From Sorex araneus (Eukaryota; Chordata; Mammalia; Eulipotyphla; Soricidae): a stretch of 64,000 nt of DNA. Positions 48,765 to 60,006 of this stretch are shown piece by piece. The stretch's first letter is position 1, and every line of letters starts with the position of its first letter. The notes below the pieces were generated by a model that was not told the DNA's origin, searched no databases, and saw only the letters and a list, made by a program, of their open reading frames with translations. The DNA is taken from the NCBI RefSeq assembly GCF_027595985.1, contig NC_073305.1, forward strand, positions 110,915,035 through 110,979,034, written 5' to 3'. Both the position numbers and the translations under genes were made by a program.

Positions 48765-48946
48765 GGGCTGGATCGATAGCACAGTGGGTAGGGCGTTTGC
48801 CTTGCATGCGGCTGACCTGGGTTTGATTCCCAGCATCCCATATGGTCCCCCAGCACCGCCAGGAGTAATTCCTGAGTGTAGAGCCAGGAGTAAGCCCTGT
48901 GCATCGCTGGGTGTGACCCAAAAAGCAAAAAAAAAAAAATAATAAT
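48765..48946 (+). repeat. tRNA-derived SINE, type A, young
   Basis: Near-consensus; duplication AATAACTGTGG at 48754-48764 and 48947-48957. Confidence 0.95.
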
Positions 48947-50261
48947 AATAACTGTGGTTATTTCTAATTGTACTCTTTACTCACCTTCCAGCCACGAGAC
49001 TAGAAAAGCTACTGGAGAATCAGAAAGTGATTCCCATTTTGGGAACATTAAGTTAAATGATTTCTACAGTACTAGGCCTTTAAGTTTGTATGCTAGGGTA
49101 AAAGGAATGTCATCATGAAAATATTTCATGGAAACAAATATACTTCTCTACTTGGCAAATATAGTCAAAGCCGTGATAAGTGATCAACATGAAGAGCATA
49201 AGAGCACAAAGAATATTTCAAAGAAATATCTTAGGCTTTATTAAAGAGTCATGAGGAAGCAAGATGAAGTTGATTTCTTTGAGGCAATTAAAGCTCCTCA
49301 CACATGAATGAAAAACAAGAAATTGAGCATGTAAAGGCACAGAAATGTTTAAGTACAAATTTTTTATCCATTCTGTCCATATTTTCCTTGAAGTTTTCCA
49401 GTTCAGAAAAAGCCTATACCACCCACAGCCAACATTGATAATGGTGAGGAGGAAGATGAAGGGGTGAAAAGGTCAATTTTATAAATTAAAGCTAAATCTT
49501 TAATTTGGTAGTCACAGAGATTATAGAGGCATAACACAAAAGCTAACTTTCTTAAATGACTGTCTTTGTACGATGGGTAACTCAGAAATCAGCAAACACT
49601 TCCCCCTACTTTTTAAAATATAGCAAAGTTTGCTTATATAACAGCAAGAGCAGCACAGAAAACTTCTTGTATGAAACAGTGGCAACTATGCTGTGTTGAA
49701 CTGAGTGTCAGAGTTGCAGACATTGCTGGCAAACCTCAGAGGTCATGGCACGGCCTGGAGAACAGTGGTATGTGACTGCTTAAGGGTCTGCTCTCCCAGG
49801 AATACAGGAATGTTGCCAGAGCCTGCCAAATCTTTCCTACCCTTCCCATCATTTGCTTCTTCCAAATTCTTTAGCATATTCTCAGAATGTCTTGGGAAAG
49901 ATGTTATAATACAGAAACACGAAACTATGATGAATATAACACTAGTCTTGATCCCAGCATTTCTCCAGGTTTGGACATTTGGATATTCACGAGTCATATG
50001 GGAATGCGTAAATCAACTGGCCTCAGATTGTTCATCAAGTCCAGGCATATTATACTGGCAAAGTCGGGGATATCTGACTCAAGTCCACAGCTGTAAATCA
50101 ACTCTGTGTCAGAATTTACATTTGTGTGGAGAGTGTATTTTCAGACAATCATTTCAAAATGCGACTTACACCTGTTTTCAATCAGCATTTCAAGAGTTGC
50201 TTCAAATAATCTTGCAAAGTTTCAAAGCCAAAGATAACCCAAGTTTTTGACAAAATAAGTC

Positions 50262-50264
50262 TGA

Positions 50265-50309
<45 letters not shown>

Positions 50310-50333
50310 TGTGTGTGTGTGTGTGTGTGTGGC
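50262..50333 (+). repeat. (GA)n followed by (GT)n
   Basis: Compound dinucleotide repeat of about 70 bp. Confidence 0.96.
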
Positions 50334-50871
50334 GGAGGCAGAGTGTGTGTGGGCGAGCACATAGCTAAATTCTCTTCAGAGACCTCTAAATATGAATTAC
50401 TCTTATATGAGTTTTAAAATTCTATACCTTAAGAAGCAACTAAGATGATGGTTTTCCTTCCTACTATAGTTCCCAAGTAATATTCTCTCAGTATTCGTGT
50501 GTGGTTACAAAAAAAAAAAAGAACTAAATAATGACCGTGAGGTGTAGTACTATTCTTCCACAGGCACCGTCGAGCAGATGTTTACTGGGAAAGAGTTCTA
50601 GTAGCAAATTAGATCCCAATTTAAAAACAAAAGGACCATCAGATGGACCGAAAACATGGCAACCTCTTGTTGTAAAACTCCTACAATCAAGTGAAGATCA
50701 AGTTAATAAACCCAGCAAGGATAAATATGTATGAATAAACATTTAAAAAATACTTAAACGCTTTGACATGCTGTTATATAATGACCACATTTTTCCCACC
50801 CCCTCAAGATTCAAGTCGTTTTTCCGCAATGCTGAAAGGAAAATCCAAGAAGAGTGATGTGACTGACTAAC

Positions 50872-51039
50872 CTCCAAAGAGATCCACTTCAGCAGTGGCA
50901 GCAGTGACAGTTGTAGTAGTTGGGGCAGAAGCGGAAGCAGTTGCAATTTCTGCAGTGGTGGTAGGAGGGGTAGGTTCAGGTGCAAATGGATCCGAAATCG
51001 GTGCTTCCGAGGGAACAGAGGAAAGTGCAGCCAAAGAAT
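50872..51039 (-). CDS. SNAP91: SNAP91 coding exon D
   Basis: 168 nt, phase 1-1, from 'tctacag' to GGA G before 'gttagt'. It encodes SLAALSSVPSEAPISDPFAP, then a Pro/Thr/Ala-rich run ending AEVDLFG. It has one DPF motif (AP-2 alpha-appendage binding class) and one DLF motif. The short Thr/Ala repeats resemble those of exon F. Confidence 0.97.
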
Positions 51040-51187
51040 CTGTAGACCCCAGTGATGAAGAGCAAATAGAGGAAAGGAAAAGGAAAGGGCAAAAGATATA
51101 CCAGGCTCCGAACCATCAAAGTAGTGATAGCTATCAAGAGAAAGAAGTCGCTCAAAAACAGAAGTTTAAACATAAAGCTATACTCAC

Positions 51188-51202
51188 CCTCTCCCAAAAG
51201 GT
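51188..51202 (-). CDS. SNAP91: SNAP91 15-nt microexon encoding DLLGE
   Basis: Fifteen bases lie between 'catcaatag' and 'gtgagt'. With the G from exon B and AT from exon D they read D-L-L-G-E-D, which matches the recalled AP180 run WGDLLGEDSLAAL. The phase is 1-1, so skipping removes exactly five residues and one DLL motif. In the transcript sense, TGCTGC (51223-51228) sits 20 nt before the exon, between a pyrimidine-rich stretch and the AG. Only a 148-nt intron separates it from exon D. Confidence 0.93.
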
Positions 51203-51953
51203 CTATTGATGTCCGTTAAGTGGCAGCATATGAAGAAACAAGAGATTAAGCTGAAACATTCAATCACACCAATATCCAAGCAGAGTGAGGCACTAACTAA
51301 AGCAATTTTAGTTTCGTGTACCTCTACAGATCATTTGGAATTTAAAATAATTAATGCATCCTCTATTATTATCATGGAACTTTTGAGATGAATGGGGCTT
51401 TAGGAGTCTTCTCAAGTTTCTGGTTTCATAGAAGGGAAAACTGAAAGCAAAGGAGGTCAAGACATTTATCTTAAGTCAGGTCTAAACAACTTTCACAAAT
51501 TCAATTTATTTCTCAGCAGATTTAACATTTCATCTGCTCTGATTAATCTTAATATACCAGCCATGTTAATTCTGAACAAACTGAACTTTGTTGATTTTCA
51601 CTCGATCTGTCATTTTAGTTCTGAATACTTCAGACTACTTCACAAAAGCTTTTCTTGATTATAAAATATACCAAACATAATCAAGTAATTAAATATAAGA
51701 AAAAGGAAATCCTAATCTAAATAATCTTCACAAGTTTTATGTTATTTTTTTCTATTTGATACAATAATCTTGATATTTATATTACAATGAGCTATTTTTA
51801 AAAAACAAATATGAGTTATCACACAGAATGAAAAAATTTCAACCCTTTTGAGGTCAGGATTCCACCAAACAGTTCACAGCTTCTTAGTGCTCAAAAAATA
51901 GAATTACAGTTGACATCCCTAATTAAAATGGTTTTCTTTAAAAAGGATGTTTT

Positions 51954-52135
51954 GGGGGCTGGAGAGATAGCACAGCGGGTAGGGCGTTTGCCTTGCACGC
52001 GGCCGACCCGGGTTCGGATCCCATATGGTCCCCTGAGCATGGCCAGGGGTAATTCCTGAGTGCAGAGCCAGGAGTAGCCCCTGTGCATCGCCGGGTGTGA
52101 CCCAAAAAAGCCAAAAAAAATAAAAATAAAAAAAT
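51954..52135 (+). repeat. tRNA-derived SINE, type A, with deletion after the B box
   Basis: 'gggttcggatcccatatgg' lacks the usual bases between B box and body. Perfect 14-bp duplication AAAAAGGATGTTTT at 51940-51953 and 52136-52149. Confidence 0.95.
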
Positions 52136-52151
52136 AAAAAGGATGTTTTTT

Positions 52152-52285
52152 ATTTGTTTGTTTTTGGGCCACACCTGGCTATGCTCAGGGTTTATTCCTG
52201 GCTCTGTCCTTAAGAGTCACTCCTGGCAGTGCTCAAGGGACCATATGTGGTATCAGAGATAGAACAGAGATGGTCATGTGCAAAG
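52152..52285 (-). repeat. SINE fragment, type A, old, head missing
   Basis: 'ttgggccacacctggctatg' to 'gatggtcatgtgcaaag'; lies tail to tail with the young copy at 51954. Confidence 0.82.
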
Positions 52286-53108
52286 TCTTTTTAATTAGCA
52301 ACTAATTTTAGATTAAGCATTCAGAATGTGCATTCTTGGTCTCAAAGTTATCTGATAAACTTCAAAACTCATATTTGAATTCATGAATAACATTGGAAAT
52401 TTATTCTGACCATAAAGAAGTTATATCAGAATTCATAGTTTTATTCAGAACGTTAAAAACATGAGAACTCAGTACACCAAAAGTTCTAGAAGACCTTAAA
52501 AAATTCATGAGACACAAATAAGATACTAAAAATAATCACATTAATTTATATATGCAATTTGCAAGTCCAAAAACTTTATTTAGAAGCACTCTATGAAGTC
52601 AAAGTTCTTTCTAAGAAAATCTTACATATTCCATAATAATACCAGAAAACCGTATTACAGAGTATGCTTGTCATTAGGAAAAAGTTTTAAATGTTTGAAT
52701 TTCTATCTAATGAGTAGCAGGGAGAGTGTCCAGGTTAACTTGTGGCAAGGGTATTTCTGTTGTTTTGTAACTACCTCTAAAATCCTGGAAAAATGAAGGT
52801 ACTTCAAATAATACCTCAAACCAATAGTTGTAGGCCAATACAACTTGTTCCAGAATTATATGTTCTGAAATTATAAATTATAAATCAAAGTGGAATATCG
52901 AAAGCAAGATACATTTGGTTCCTCTGCTATTGCTTATGACAAGGAATGGGCAGTTTACTTCAGAAATTATTAAATAAGAAACAGAATAAACAATACCTAG
53001 CATTTAAATTATTTTAGTTTTCATTATAGGACTATTCATTCCAATAAGTCTATATGTATGGAACACATGTACATGCCTGAAAAAGCTTAAAGACACTATT
53101 CCAGTCTT

Positions 53109-53287
53109 TTTTTTTTTTTTTTTTGCTTTTTGGGTCACACCCGGCGATGCACAGGGGTTACTCCTGGTTTTGCACTCAGGAATTACTCCTGGCAGTGCTC
53201 AGGTGACCATATGGGATGCTGGGAATTGAACCCTGGTGGCTGCGGGCAAGGTAAACGCCCTACCCACTGTGCTATTGCTCCAGCCCC
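53109..53287 (-). repeat. tRNA-derived SINE, type A, young
   Basis: 13-bp duplication CTATTCCAGTCTT at 53096-53108 and 53288-53300. Confidence 0.95.
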
Positions 53288-53448
53288 CTATTCCAGTCTT
53301 GATTAACATACAAATGGTAATTTGCATCATAAAAACTGCCTGTACTGAAGTTAACAGTCCACATAGAAGCTTTTATGAGTCATCTGATCACACTCTATTA
53401 ATGCCTTAAGATGTTTGTGGATAATTTCAATGAAATCTACTAATTTTT

Positions 53449-53637
53449 ATTTGTTTTTTTGTTTTGTTTTGTTTTTGGGTCACACCTGGCAATGCAGAGG
53501 GGTTACTCCTGACTCATGCACTCAGGAATTACTCCTGGCAGTGCTCAGAAGACCATATGGGATGCCTGGAAATTGAACCTGGGGTCGGCTGCGTGCAAGG
53601 CAAGCATCTTACCTGCTGTGCTATCACTCCAGCCCCA
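53449..53637 (-). repeat. tRNA-derived SINE, type A, young
   Basis: 16-bp duplication AAATCTACTAATTTTT at 53433-53448 and 53638-53653. Confidence 0.95.
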
Positions 53638-54202
53638 AAATCTACTAATTTTTTTATGTCTCAAACTAGAAATTTTACTTCAAGTGAAATTGTCTATCCA
53701 CATTTAAGATACATAGACATTTTGATGAAAAATTTCTCAACATCAGGACCAAAGGACTTTTTGAAATGCTGCCTTCTTTTAGTCAAAATGTTCACACCAG
53801 CCCAGAGAACATCAAAACCTGTATGTTTTACTTAAATAAAATTTACTAAATTTGAGTCTGATAAAATTTTATTGCTTTATACCACCAACAGAAAATATGA
53901 CCTATATTATGTTTCACCAAATGGCAATATTTATTATCTATAAATTCTGAGAAAATTCATAAATGCTTAAAGTGGACATACTTTTTGAAAAGCAGAAACT
54001 TTTTTTAGTCAAATGAATCAAAATGTATTTTTAACAATTAAATCTCAATTTCAACTACTATTGGACATCTATAGGAAAAACAGCTCCATTTACAATTGCC
54101 TAAAAAAAAATCATATATTTAGGAGTAAACATATATAAACTGAAAACAGATATGGTTATGTTCCCTCACTTCAAAGTATGCTATGACTCTACGATAATCA
54201 AA

Positions 54203-54362
54203 GTAGTTGCACTGTCGCACTGTTGTCCCATTGTTAATCAATTTGCTTGATCTTGATCGGGCAACAGTAATGTCTCCATCCTGGGACTTCTTGTTACTGC
54301 TCTTGGCATATCAAATATGCCATGGTAGGTTTGCTCACAGAGCTTGCTAGGCTCTGTCAAAA
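54203..54362 (-). repeat. tRNA-derived SINE, type B, head missing
   Basis: 'gcactgttgtcccattg' to 'cttgctaggctctgtca'. Inserted in L1 ORF2. Confidence 0.88.
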
Positions 54363-54658
54363 TAGTACAGTATTGAAATAAAAAAATATGTATAGATAAA
54401 CAGAATAGAATGTATGACAAAGGAATTGTATAATGGAGAAAGAAAACTCTAATAAATAACGATGGGACAACTGGTTGACCCATGCTAAAAATGAAAGCAG
54501 ACTACTATCTTACAAAATTAATTAAAAATGGATTAAATACTTGGACTTATTACCAAAAGCATAGTTCATGGAATACAAAGCATAGTTCATTATTCTTTGA
54601 TGTAGCCTTTATACACTGGTCTTTAACAGCCAAACAAACAAACAACCCAAAAAACATC

Positions 54659-54790
54659 AGGGGCTAGAGAGATAATACAGCAGTTAGCATGTGGCCAACC
54701 TAGGTTCCATCCCTGGAACTGCATACGTCCCTCAGTATCATAAGGAGTTGGCCCTAATCACAGCTGGGCATTTTCCAAAAACAAAAGAAA
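54659..54790 (+). repeat. tRNA-derived SINE, type A, shortened
   Basis: 'ggggctagagagataataca', 'aggttccatccctgg', A-rich tail. Inserted in L1 ORF2. Confidence 0.85.
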
Positions 54791-54821
54791 AACCATAGCA
54801 GTAGACAAATGAAACCATCAC

Positions 54822-55060
54822 TGTTGTGTTACTGTTACCCCACTGCTCATAGATTTGCTCGAGCGGGCACTAGTAATGTCTCAATTGTGAGACTTGTTGT
54901 TACTGTTTTTGACATATCAAAGATGCCACAGGTAGCTTGCCAGGCTCTGCCTATGCGGGCAAGATACTCTCAGTAGCCTGTCAGGCTCTCTGAGAGGGGT
55001 GGAGGAATTGAACCTGGGCCATCCACATGCAAGGCAAACGCCTTACCTGCTGTGCTATCA
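54822..55060 (-). repeat. tRNA-derived SINE, type B
   Basis: Full body and head in reverse, 'cattgcaag'-type head diverged. Inserted in L1. Confidence 0.9.
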
Positions 55061-55527
55061 AACCAAAAGCAAGCATTTGCATAATGAAGGAAAGCATCAA
55101 AATAAAAAACAACCTATTGAATGGAAAGATGACATCCACAAATCATATATTCAACAAGAAGTTAAAATTATTAAAAAAAATTACACAACTCAACAACTAA
55201 AAACAACTTGATTTTAAAAACAGAGGATCTGCATAGACACTTCTCCAATAAAATAACAAGAATAAAAAGACATCCCATACTCTTTGAGAAAATATTCTCT
55301 AACTACAGACCTGACAACAGCTAATATTTAAGATAAACAAAGCACTTATGGAAAAATGAATCAAAATATAACGAGAAGCTGAACAGAGCCTTTCTCAAAG
55401 AAGACACAGATAGGCAACAGATAAATGAAAAAGTGCAAAAGGGCTCTCCATCAGGGAAACAAAATTAAAGCAACAATGAGGTAACACCTCAAAACAGGAA
55501 GATTGACACTCATCAAAATAAATAAAG

Positions 55528-55655
55528 TGGGGCTGGCGAGAGCAAAATCATGCCTGATCCTGATACGTCCCTGGCATCCCATATGATCCCTTGATCGCTA
55601 CATCAACATGAGTTATCCCTGAGGGAAAAGCCAAGAATAAATCCTGAACAACAAA
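55528..55655 (+). repeat. SINE remnant, type A, old
   Basis: 'ggggctggcgagagc', 'ctggcatcccatatgatccc', 'gagttatccctgaggg'. Inserted in L1. Confidence 0.75.
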
Positions 55656-56944
55656 ACCAAAGGAGTGGACGGGGTGGGTGGGGGTAGTAGAAACAACCGG
55701 TGCTGGTAGGAAGATGGGGGGAAAAGAACCCTCACCCACTGTTGGTGGAAGTGTCACCTGGTTCAATTTCTATGGAAAATGCTATGGAGACTTTGCAAAA
55801 AAATTAAGAATTGAGTTTACATAGGCCTCAGCAATTCCACTTCCTGGCATCAACTGAAGGGCCCCCAAACACTATTTAAAAATACATTTGCACTTTAGCA
55901 ACACTGTTAACAGTTACCAAGACTTACTTGCTCACAGCTCATGGGCCCAAGAACAAATAACTGGATAAAGAAATTATGTATATACAATGGAATGGTACTC
56001 ATTATAAGAAAATATAACATTATACATTTTGCTACAACATGGATATAACATAACTAGAGTTTATCATACTGAGTAAAGTCAGTCAGAAGGAGGGAGCAAA
56101 TACAGAGTGCTCTTTGTCATACATGGGCTACAGAGAAATAAAGGAAGAAAGCAACAAATGGCCAATGGTAACAGACCCTGGATGTCGGCCTACCAAACTA
56201 AGTTGTTAGGAGATGACCTTGAGATATTGGTGGGGGAACAAAGATAATATTGGTGGTGGATTTGGTGTTGGAATACTATACACCTAAAACTATTAACAGT
56301 ACTATAAATCATAGTGCCTACATGTTTAAAGAATACAATTAAATAAAATAAGCTTTCTGTCCTTTTCTTTCTTCTCCCTCTATAACTGCAATAATTTCAC
56401 TCAGTTTATAATGTGTCATGTCTCCCCTATGCTTTTTTTCAGTATTCTTTTCCCTAATGTGATAATTTCTAATGATCTTTATTTATGGATTATGTCTTTT
56501 ACTTGGTCAAATCCACTGCCCTTTGGCCTTCAATGAACTTTACATTTTATTCCACTGATTCTATTGATGGCTTCCTACATTTTTATTATCTGATTCTTAA
56601 AAGTAAACCTCTCATTTTGCTCATGAATTATTTCATTGATTTTTGTTTAGCTGTCTGTTAGGATTCTCTTGCATTTGGGTGTCTTTGTTTTATTGTTGAT
56701 GTATTGTGGGGGGGGGTGGGTGAGGACTGAAGCCAGGGCCTCACACACAATTGGACATCTTCAGTAATTATTTTAAATCATTGTTATGCGATTCAAAGAT
56801 CTCTGTTTCTCTAGGGTTATCTACAAACAAGAATTTTATTAGTTTTCTTTGTGGTGTTGAATGTTTACTTGATTCTTTGTAATATGTATAGTAGTTTTGC
56901 CCTAGTGTGTGCACATTTGAAGGAGTAAACAGCTCTTCCAGGTT

Positions 56945-57127
56945 TGTTTTTGTTTTGTTTATTTGCTTTTTTGGGTCACACCTGGCAATGCACAGGGGTT
57001 ACTCCTGGCTCTGCACTCAGGAATTACTCTTAGCAGTGCTCAGGGGAGAATATGGAATTCTGGGAATCGAACCCGGGTCAGGCGCGTGCAAGGCAAACGC
57101 ATTACCCACTGTACTATCACTCCAGCC
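56945..57127 (-). repeat. tRNA-derived SINE, type A
   Basis: Reverse type A with B box reading 'aatcgaacccgggtc'; 'cagctctt' at both flanks. Confidence 0.92.
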
Positions 57128-57199
57128 CAGCTCTTAAAGTTTTTAGGAACTGATTTTGGCATTTTTCATAGTAAAGGCATTTTCCTATCAGATCCCAGG

Positions 57200-57373
57200 C
57201 TAACTCTCCATCTGATATCACGACTGAATGAGCTCGCGCTCAGAGTGTGCGAGTGTGAGAAGCCGACCGGGTCCCTGGCAGGATGGGCTTTCCTTCAACA
57301 ATCTGCCCAGTAGGGCTGGATCTGGAAGAAAGGTCTAATTTATCCTGTGGTTGGGTCCGCAGAGGGTGGAATT

Positions 57374-57446
<73 letters not shown>

Positions 57447-58177
57447 GGCATGGCTACTACTAGATTCCTTTGTGCACATGACTGATGACTGGCCCTGAAT
57501 TGCAGCTGAATGGGTCTCGAATCAAGCTCGAGTGATATTTGAGGGCAACAGTTGTACCCAAGGTCTGCAGACCCCTCTCCTTGGGCAAAGATGGGTATGT
57601 CTCTCACCAGGACGAACATGACAACACCCTGGCCAAAAAATGGAACTGCTTCAGGACCTTAAATTATAGTCAGGTCACAGTGCGTGCTACTAGGGTTATA
57701 GGCAGGTGTGTGAGTGTGTCTCATGTTGGATCATTGCAGCTGAAACCAAGATCAGTAGGCTTATACCCAGGGCAGTAGAGTACCCAGCTCCTCCTAGGTT
57801 ACTTGGAGAAGCATTCCGGTGGCAGGAATAAGGTAAGATAACACACTAGTTATTACAGGGGAGGACTATGGTGTCTGAATTCTATAGATGGGGCTACAGA
57901 TAGCAAGTCTCTCACCTGGGTATAGTTTTGCCTCTTCAAAACACTGTCCTTGGGGGCTGCCTTGCAGAGGTGTGACGGCCTGAGTTCAATTCCCAGTGCT
58001 GTGGACATGCACAAAGTTTGTCCCGTGTAGCTCTGCTATCTGTGACTCCCAAATTTACGACAGTGTGCATGATCTCTGGTGCAAAGTCAGGAGGAGCGTG
58101 GAACACCGTGAACAGATATGCTACCCGCCATTCTATGATGCCCAGACCAAGTGTGTGTGACTACACTGTCATTGCAC
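57200..58177. other. Unassigned GC-richer stretch
   Basis: It begins after a SINE and ends at the polypurine tract. It has a (TC)n(TG)n tract and a tRNA-like 'gagttcaattcccagtg' near 57985. It may be the 5' part of a reversed L1 or another old repeat. No long ORF. Confidence 0.4.
57374..57444 (+). repeat. (CT)n followed by (TG)n
   Basis: Compound dinucleotide repeat of about 70 bp; ORFs across it are artefacts. Confidence 0.96.
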
Positions 58178-58848
58178 GAAGGAAGGAAAGGGAGGTGAGG
58201 TCAGGGGAGGGGAAGAAAGAGAAGGGAAGGGAAGGGAAGGGAAGGGAAGGGAAGGGAAGGGAAGGGAAGGGAAGGGAAGGGAAGGGAAGGGAACGGAAGG
58301 GAAGGGAAGGGAAGGGAAGGGAAGGGAAGGGAAGGGAAGGGAAGGGAAGGGAAGGAAAGGGAAGGGAAGGGAAGGGAAGGGAAGAGAAGGGAAGGGAAGG
58401 GAAGGGAAGGGAAGAGAAGGGAAGGGAACGGAAGGGAAGAGAAGGGAAGGGAACGGAACGGGAGAGGAGGGGAAGGGAAGGGAAGGGAAGGGAAGGGAAG
58501 GGAAGGGAAGGGAAGGGAAGGGAAGGGAAGGGAAGGGAAGGGAAGGGAAGGGAAGGGAAGAGGAGGGGAGGGGAGGGGAGGGGAGGGGAAGGAAAGGGAA
58601 GGGAAGGGGAGGGGAGGGAAGGGAAGGGAAGGGAAGGGAAGGGAAGGGGAGGAGAGGGGAGGGGAGGGGAGGGGAGGGAAGGGAAGGGGAAGGAAGGGGA
58701 ATGAAGGGAAGAAAAGGAAAGGGGAAGGCAGGGGAGGAGAGGTGAGGAGAGTGGAGGGGAGGAGAGGGAAGAAAAGGGAAATGAAGGGAAGGAAAGGGGA
58801 GTGAAGGGAAGGGGAGAGAAGGGGAGATAAAAGGAAGGGAGGAGAGAA
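58178..58848 (+). repeat. (GGGAA)n polypurine tract
   Basis: About 670 bp, almost only A and G, mostly GGGAA units that change to GGGGA and less regular forms to the right. ORFs of 228-239 codons over it are artefacts. Confidence 0.97.
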
Positions 58849-59430
58849 AATATAAAAACACTTTTTGGTCTTAGGCACACTGGGGTTTGCCACCTCTAAA
58901 TCTGGTCTAATAGCTCCTCAAAAGGGCTTTGTCCATGGATAGTTGCCAAATTACTGTTGTTATGGGAAGATATTACCTTTATTTTCTCATCTTGCATATT
59001 CTCTCATGTGTTTGTATGTTTGTAAGAGAGATTTTCAAATTAAAATTTATGTTGATAGTCTAATAGACTATCAAAGTATTTAGTTATTTAAGGTACTAAA
59101 AATCATGAGGTTTGAGATTGATGCAATAATTAATAAAAATATTTAATATGCTTTTTAATCAAATATTTACCAAAGCTTGTTTTGAATTTCATGAATAAAA
59201 CAGGAAATCAGCAATTAGGTGTGATTCTTAGTAAGTCTAGTATATCTCTATCAGAAAAGAATAATCTATCCCAGATTTGAACTGTATGATGCCAACCATA
59301 ATGTGAATAAAACCAATTCTGGCCTAAAGGCCTCAAGAAGGAGGCTACACTTAAACAAACCAAATCTGAAGTGCTGTCTTTGAGTATCCCCTAAATTTAT
59401 GAAAATGCACAATTATCTAAAGTCTGAATC

Positions 59431-59625
59431 TCGGAGCTGGAGTGATAGCACAGCAGGTAGGGTGTTTGCCTTGCACTCGGCCAACCTGGGTTCGATTCCC
59501 AGCATCTCATATGGTCCCCCTGAGCACCACCAGGAGTAATTCCTGAGTGCATGAGCCAGGAGGAACCCCTGTGCATCGTCGGGTGTGACTCAAAAAGCAA
59601 AAAAAAAAAAAAAAAGAAAAAAAGC
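59431..59625 (+). repeat. tRNA-derived SINE, type A, young-looking
   Basis: Near-consensus head and B box 'gggttcgattccc', 'tgcatgagccaggag' body variant, long A-tail. Confidence 0.93.
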
Positions 59626-59887
59626 CAAAATTTTATAATACTGTTGTAAGAAAAGAATACTGAGTTCATCTCACATTTAAAAATGCAAACACTATGAACA
59701 TTTTAACTATATATGAACATTTTCTGTCTCTCTTTCAATATATACCTCGATCAGCAGATGCCTCTCTGAGAATTTTCTCTCTAATTTTCTCTCAGCACCA
59801 CTTGGGATAATCGAGAGGTAAACATGCCAATTACGGCATGAATAAGAATAGTCAAATAGAAAATGGCAATGATCTGGTTTCACTCAC

Positions 59888-60006
59888 CTCCCCAGGCAGT
59901 GGCTCCCCCAGAAGGTGGCGCGGGTGCGGGAGCCACGGCGGCTGCTGCCCCCCCAGAGGAAAAGTCCGGCTGAAGGTCCAGGAGGTCGCTAGAAGGTTTG
60001 GAAGCG
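59888..60006 (-). CDS. SNAP91: SNAP91 coding exon B
   Basis: 119 nt after 'ttcttttag', ending TGG GGA G before 'gtgagt'. It encodes ASKPSSDLLDLQPDF, a Gly/Ala/Pro-rich run, and ATAWG. It carries a DLL motif and the overlapping DLQPDF. It is markedly GC-rich against its intron. Its length is not a multiple of three and its flanking phases differ, so skipping it would break the frame; it is probably constitutive. Confidence 0.97.

Larger units (their letters stand above)
44680..50871 (-). other. SNAP91 intron D-E
   Basis: 6.2 kb with four SINEs, two dinucleotide tracts (46939, 50262) and a plus-strand 181-codon ORF of doubtful meaning (49705-50250). Nothing recognisable between 44700 and 46900. 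Confidence 0.9.
54020..56345 (+). mobile_element. Decayed L1 (ORF2 C-terminal part to 3' end) with four nested SINEs
   Basis: 'aatgtatgacaaaggaattg', 'aatggattaaatacttgg', 'aaagaagacacagatagg', 'cccactgttggtggaagt', 'tacaatggaatggtactc' follow L1 ORF2 in order, and 'gtttatcatactgagtaaag' leads into the 3' UTR. SINEs at 54203, 54659, 54822 and 55528 interrupt it. The reading frame is destroyed. Confidence 0.82.
51203..59887 (-). other. SNAP91 intron B-C upstream of the microexon
   Basis: 8.7 kb. It holds two SINEs near 52 kb, two near 53 kb, a decayed L1 with nested SINEs (54020-56345), an unassigned GC-richer stretch (57200-58177), a 670-bp polypurine tract and one SINE near 59.5 kb. Confidence 0.9.

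Noticed and set aside
58018..58893. ORFs of 228-239 codons on both strands (Gly/Arg/Lys/Glu-rich and Phe/Pro/Ser/Leu-rich)
   Set aside because: Frames of a (GGGAA)n tract stay open whatever the frame; not genes.
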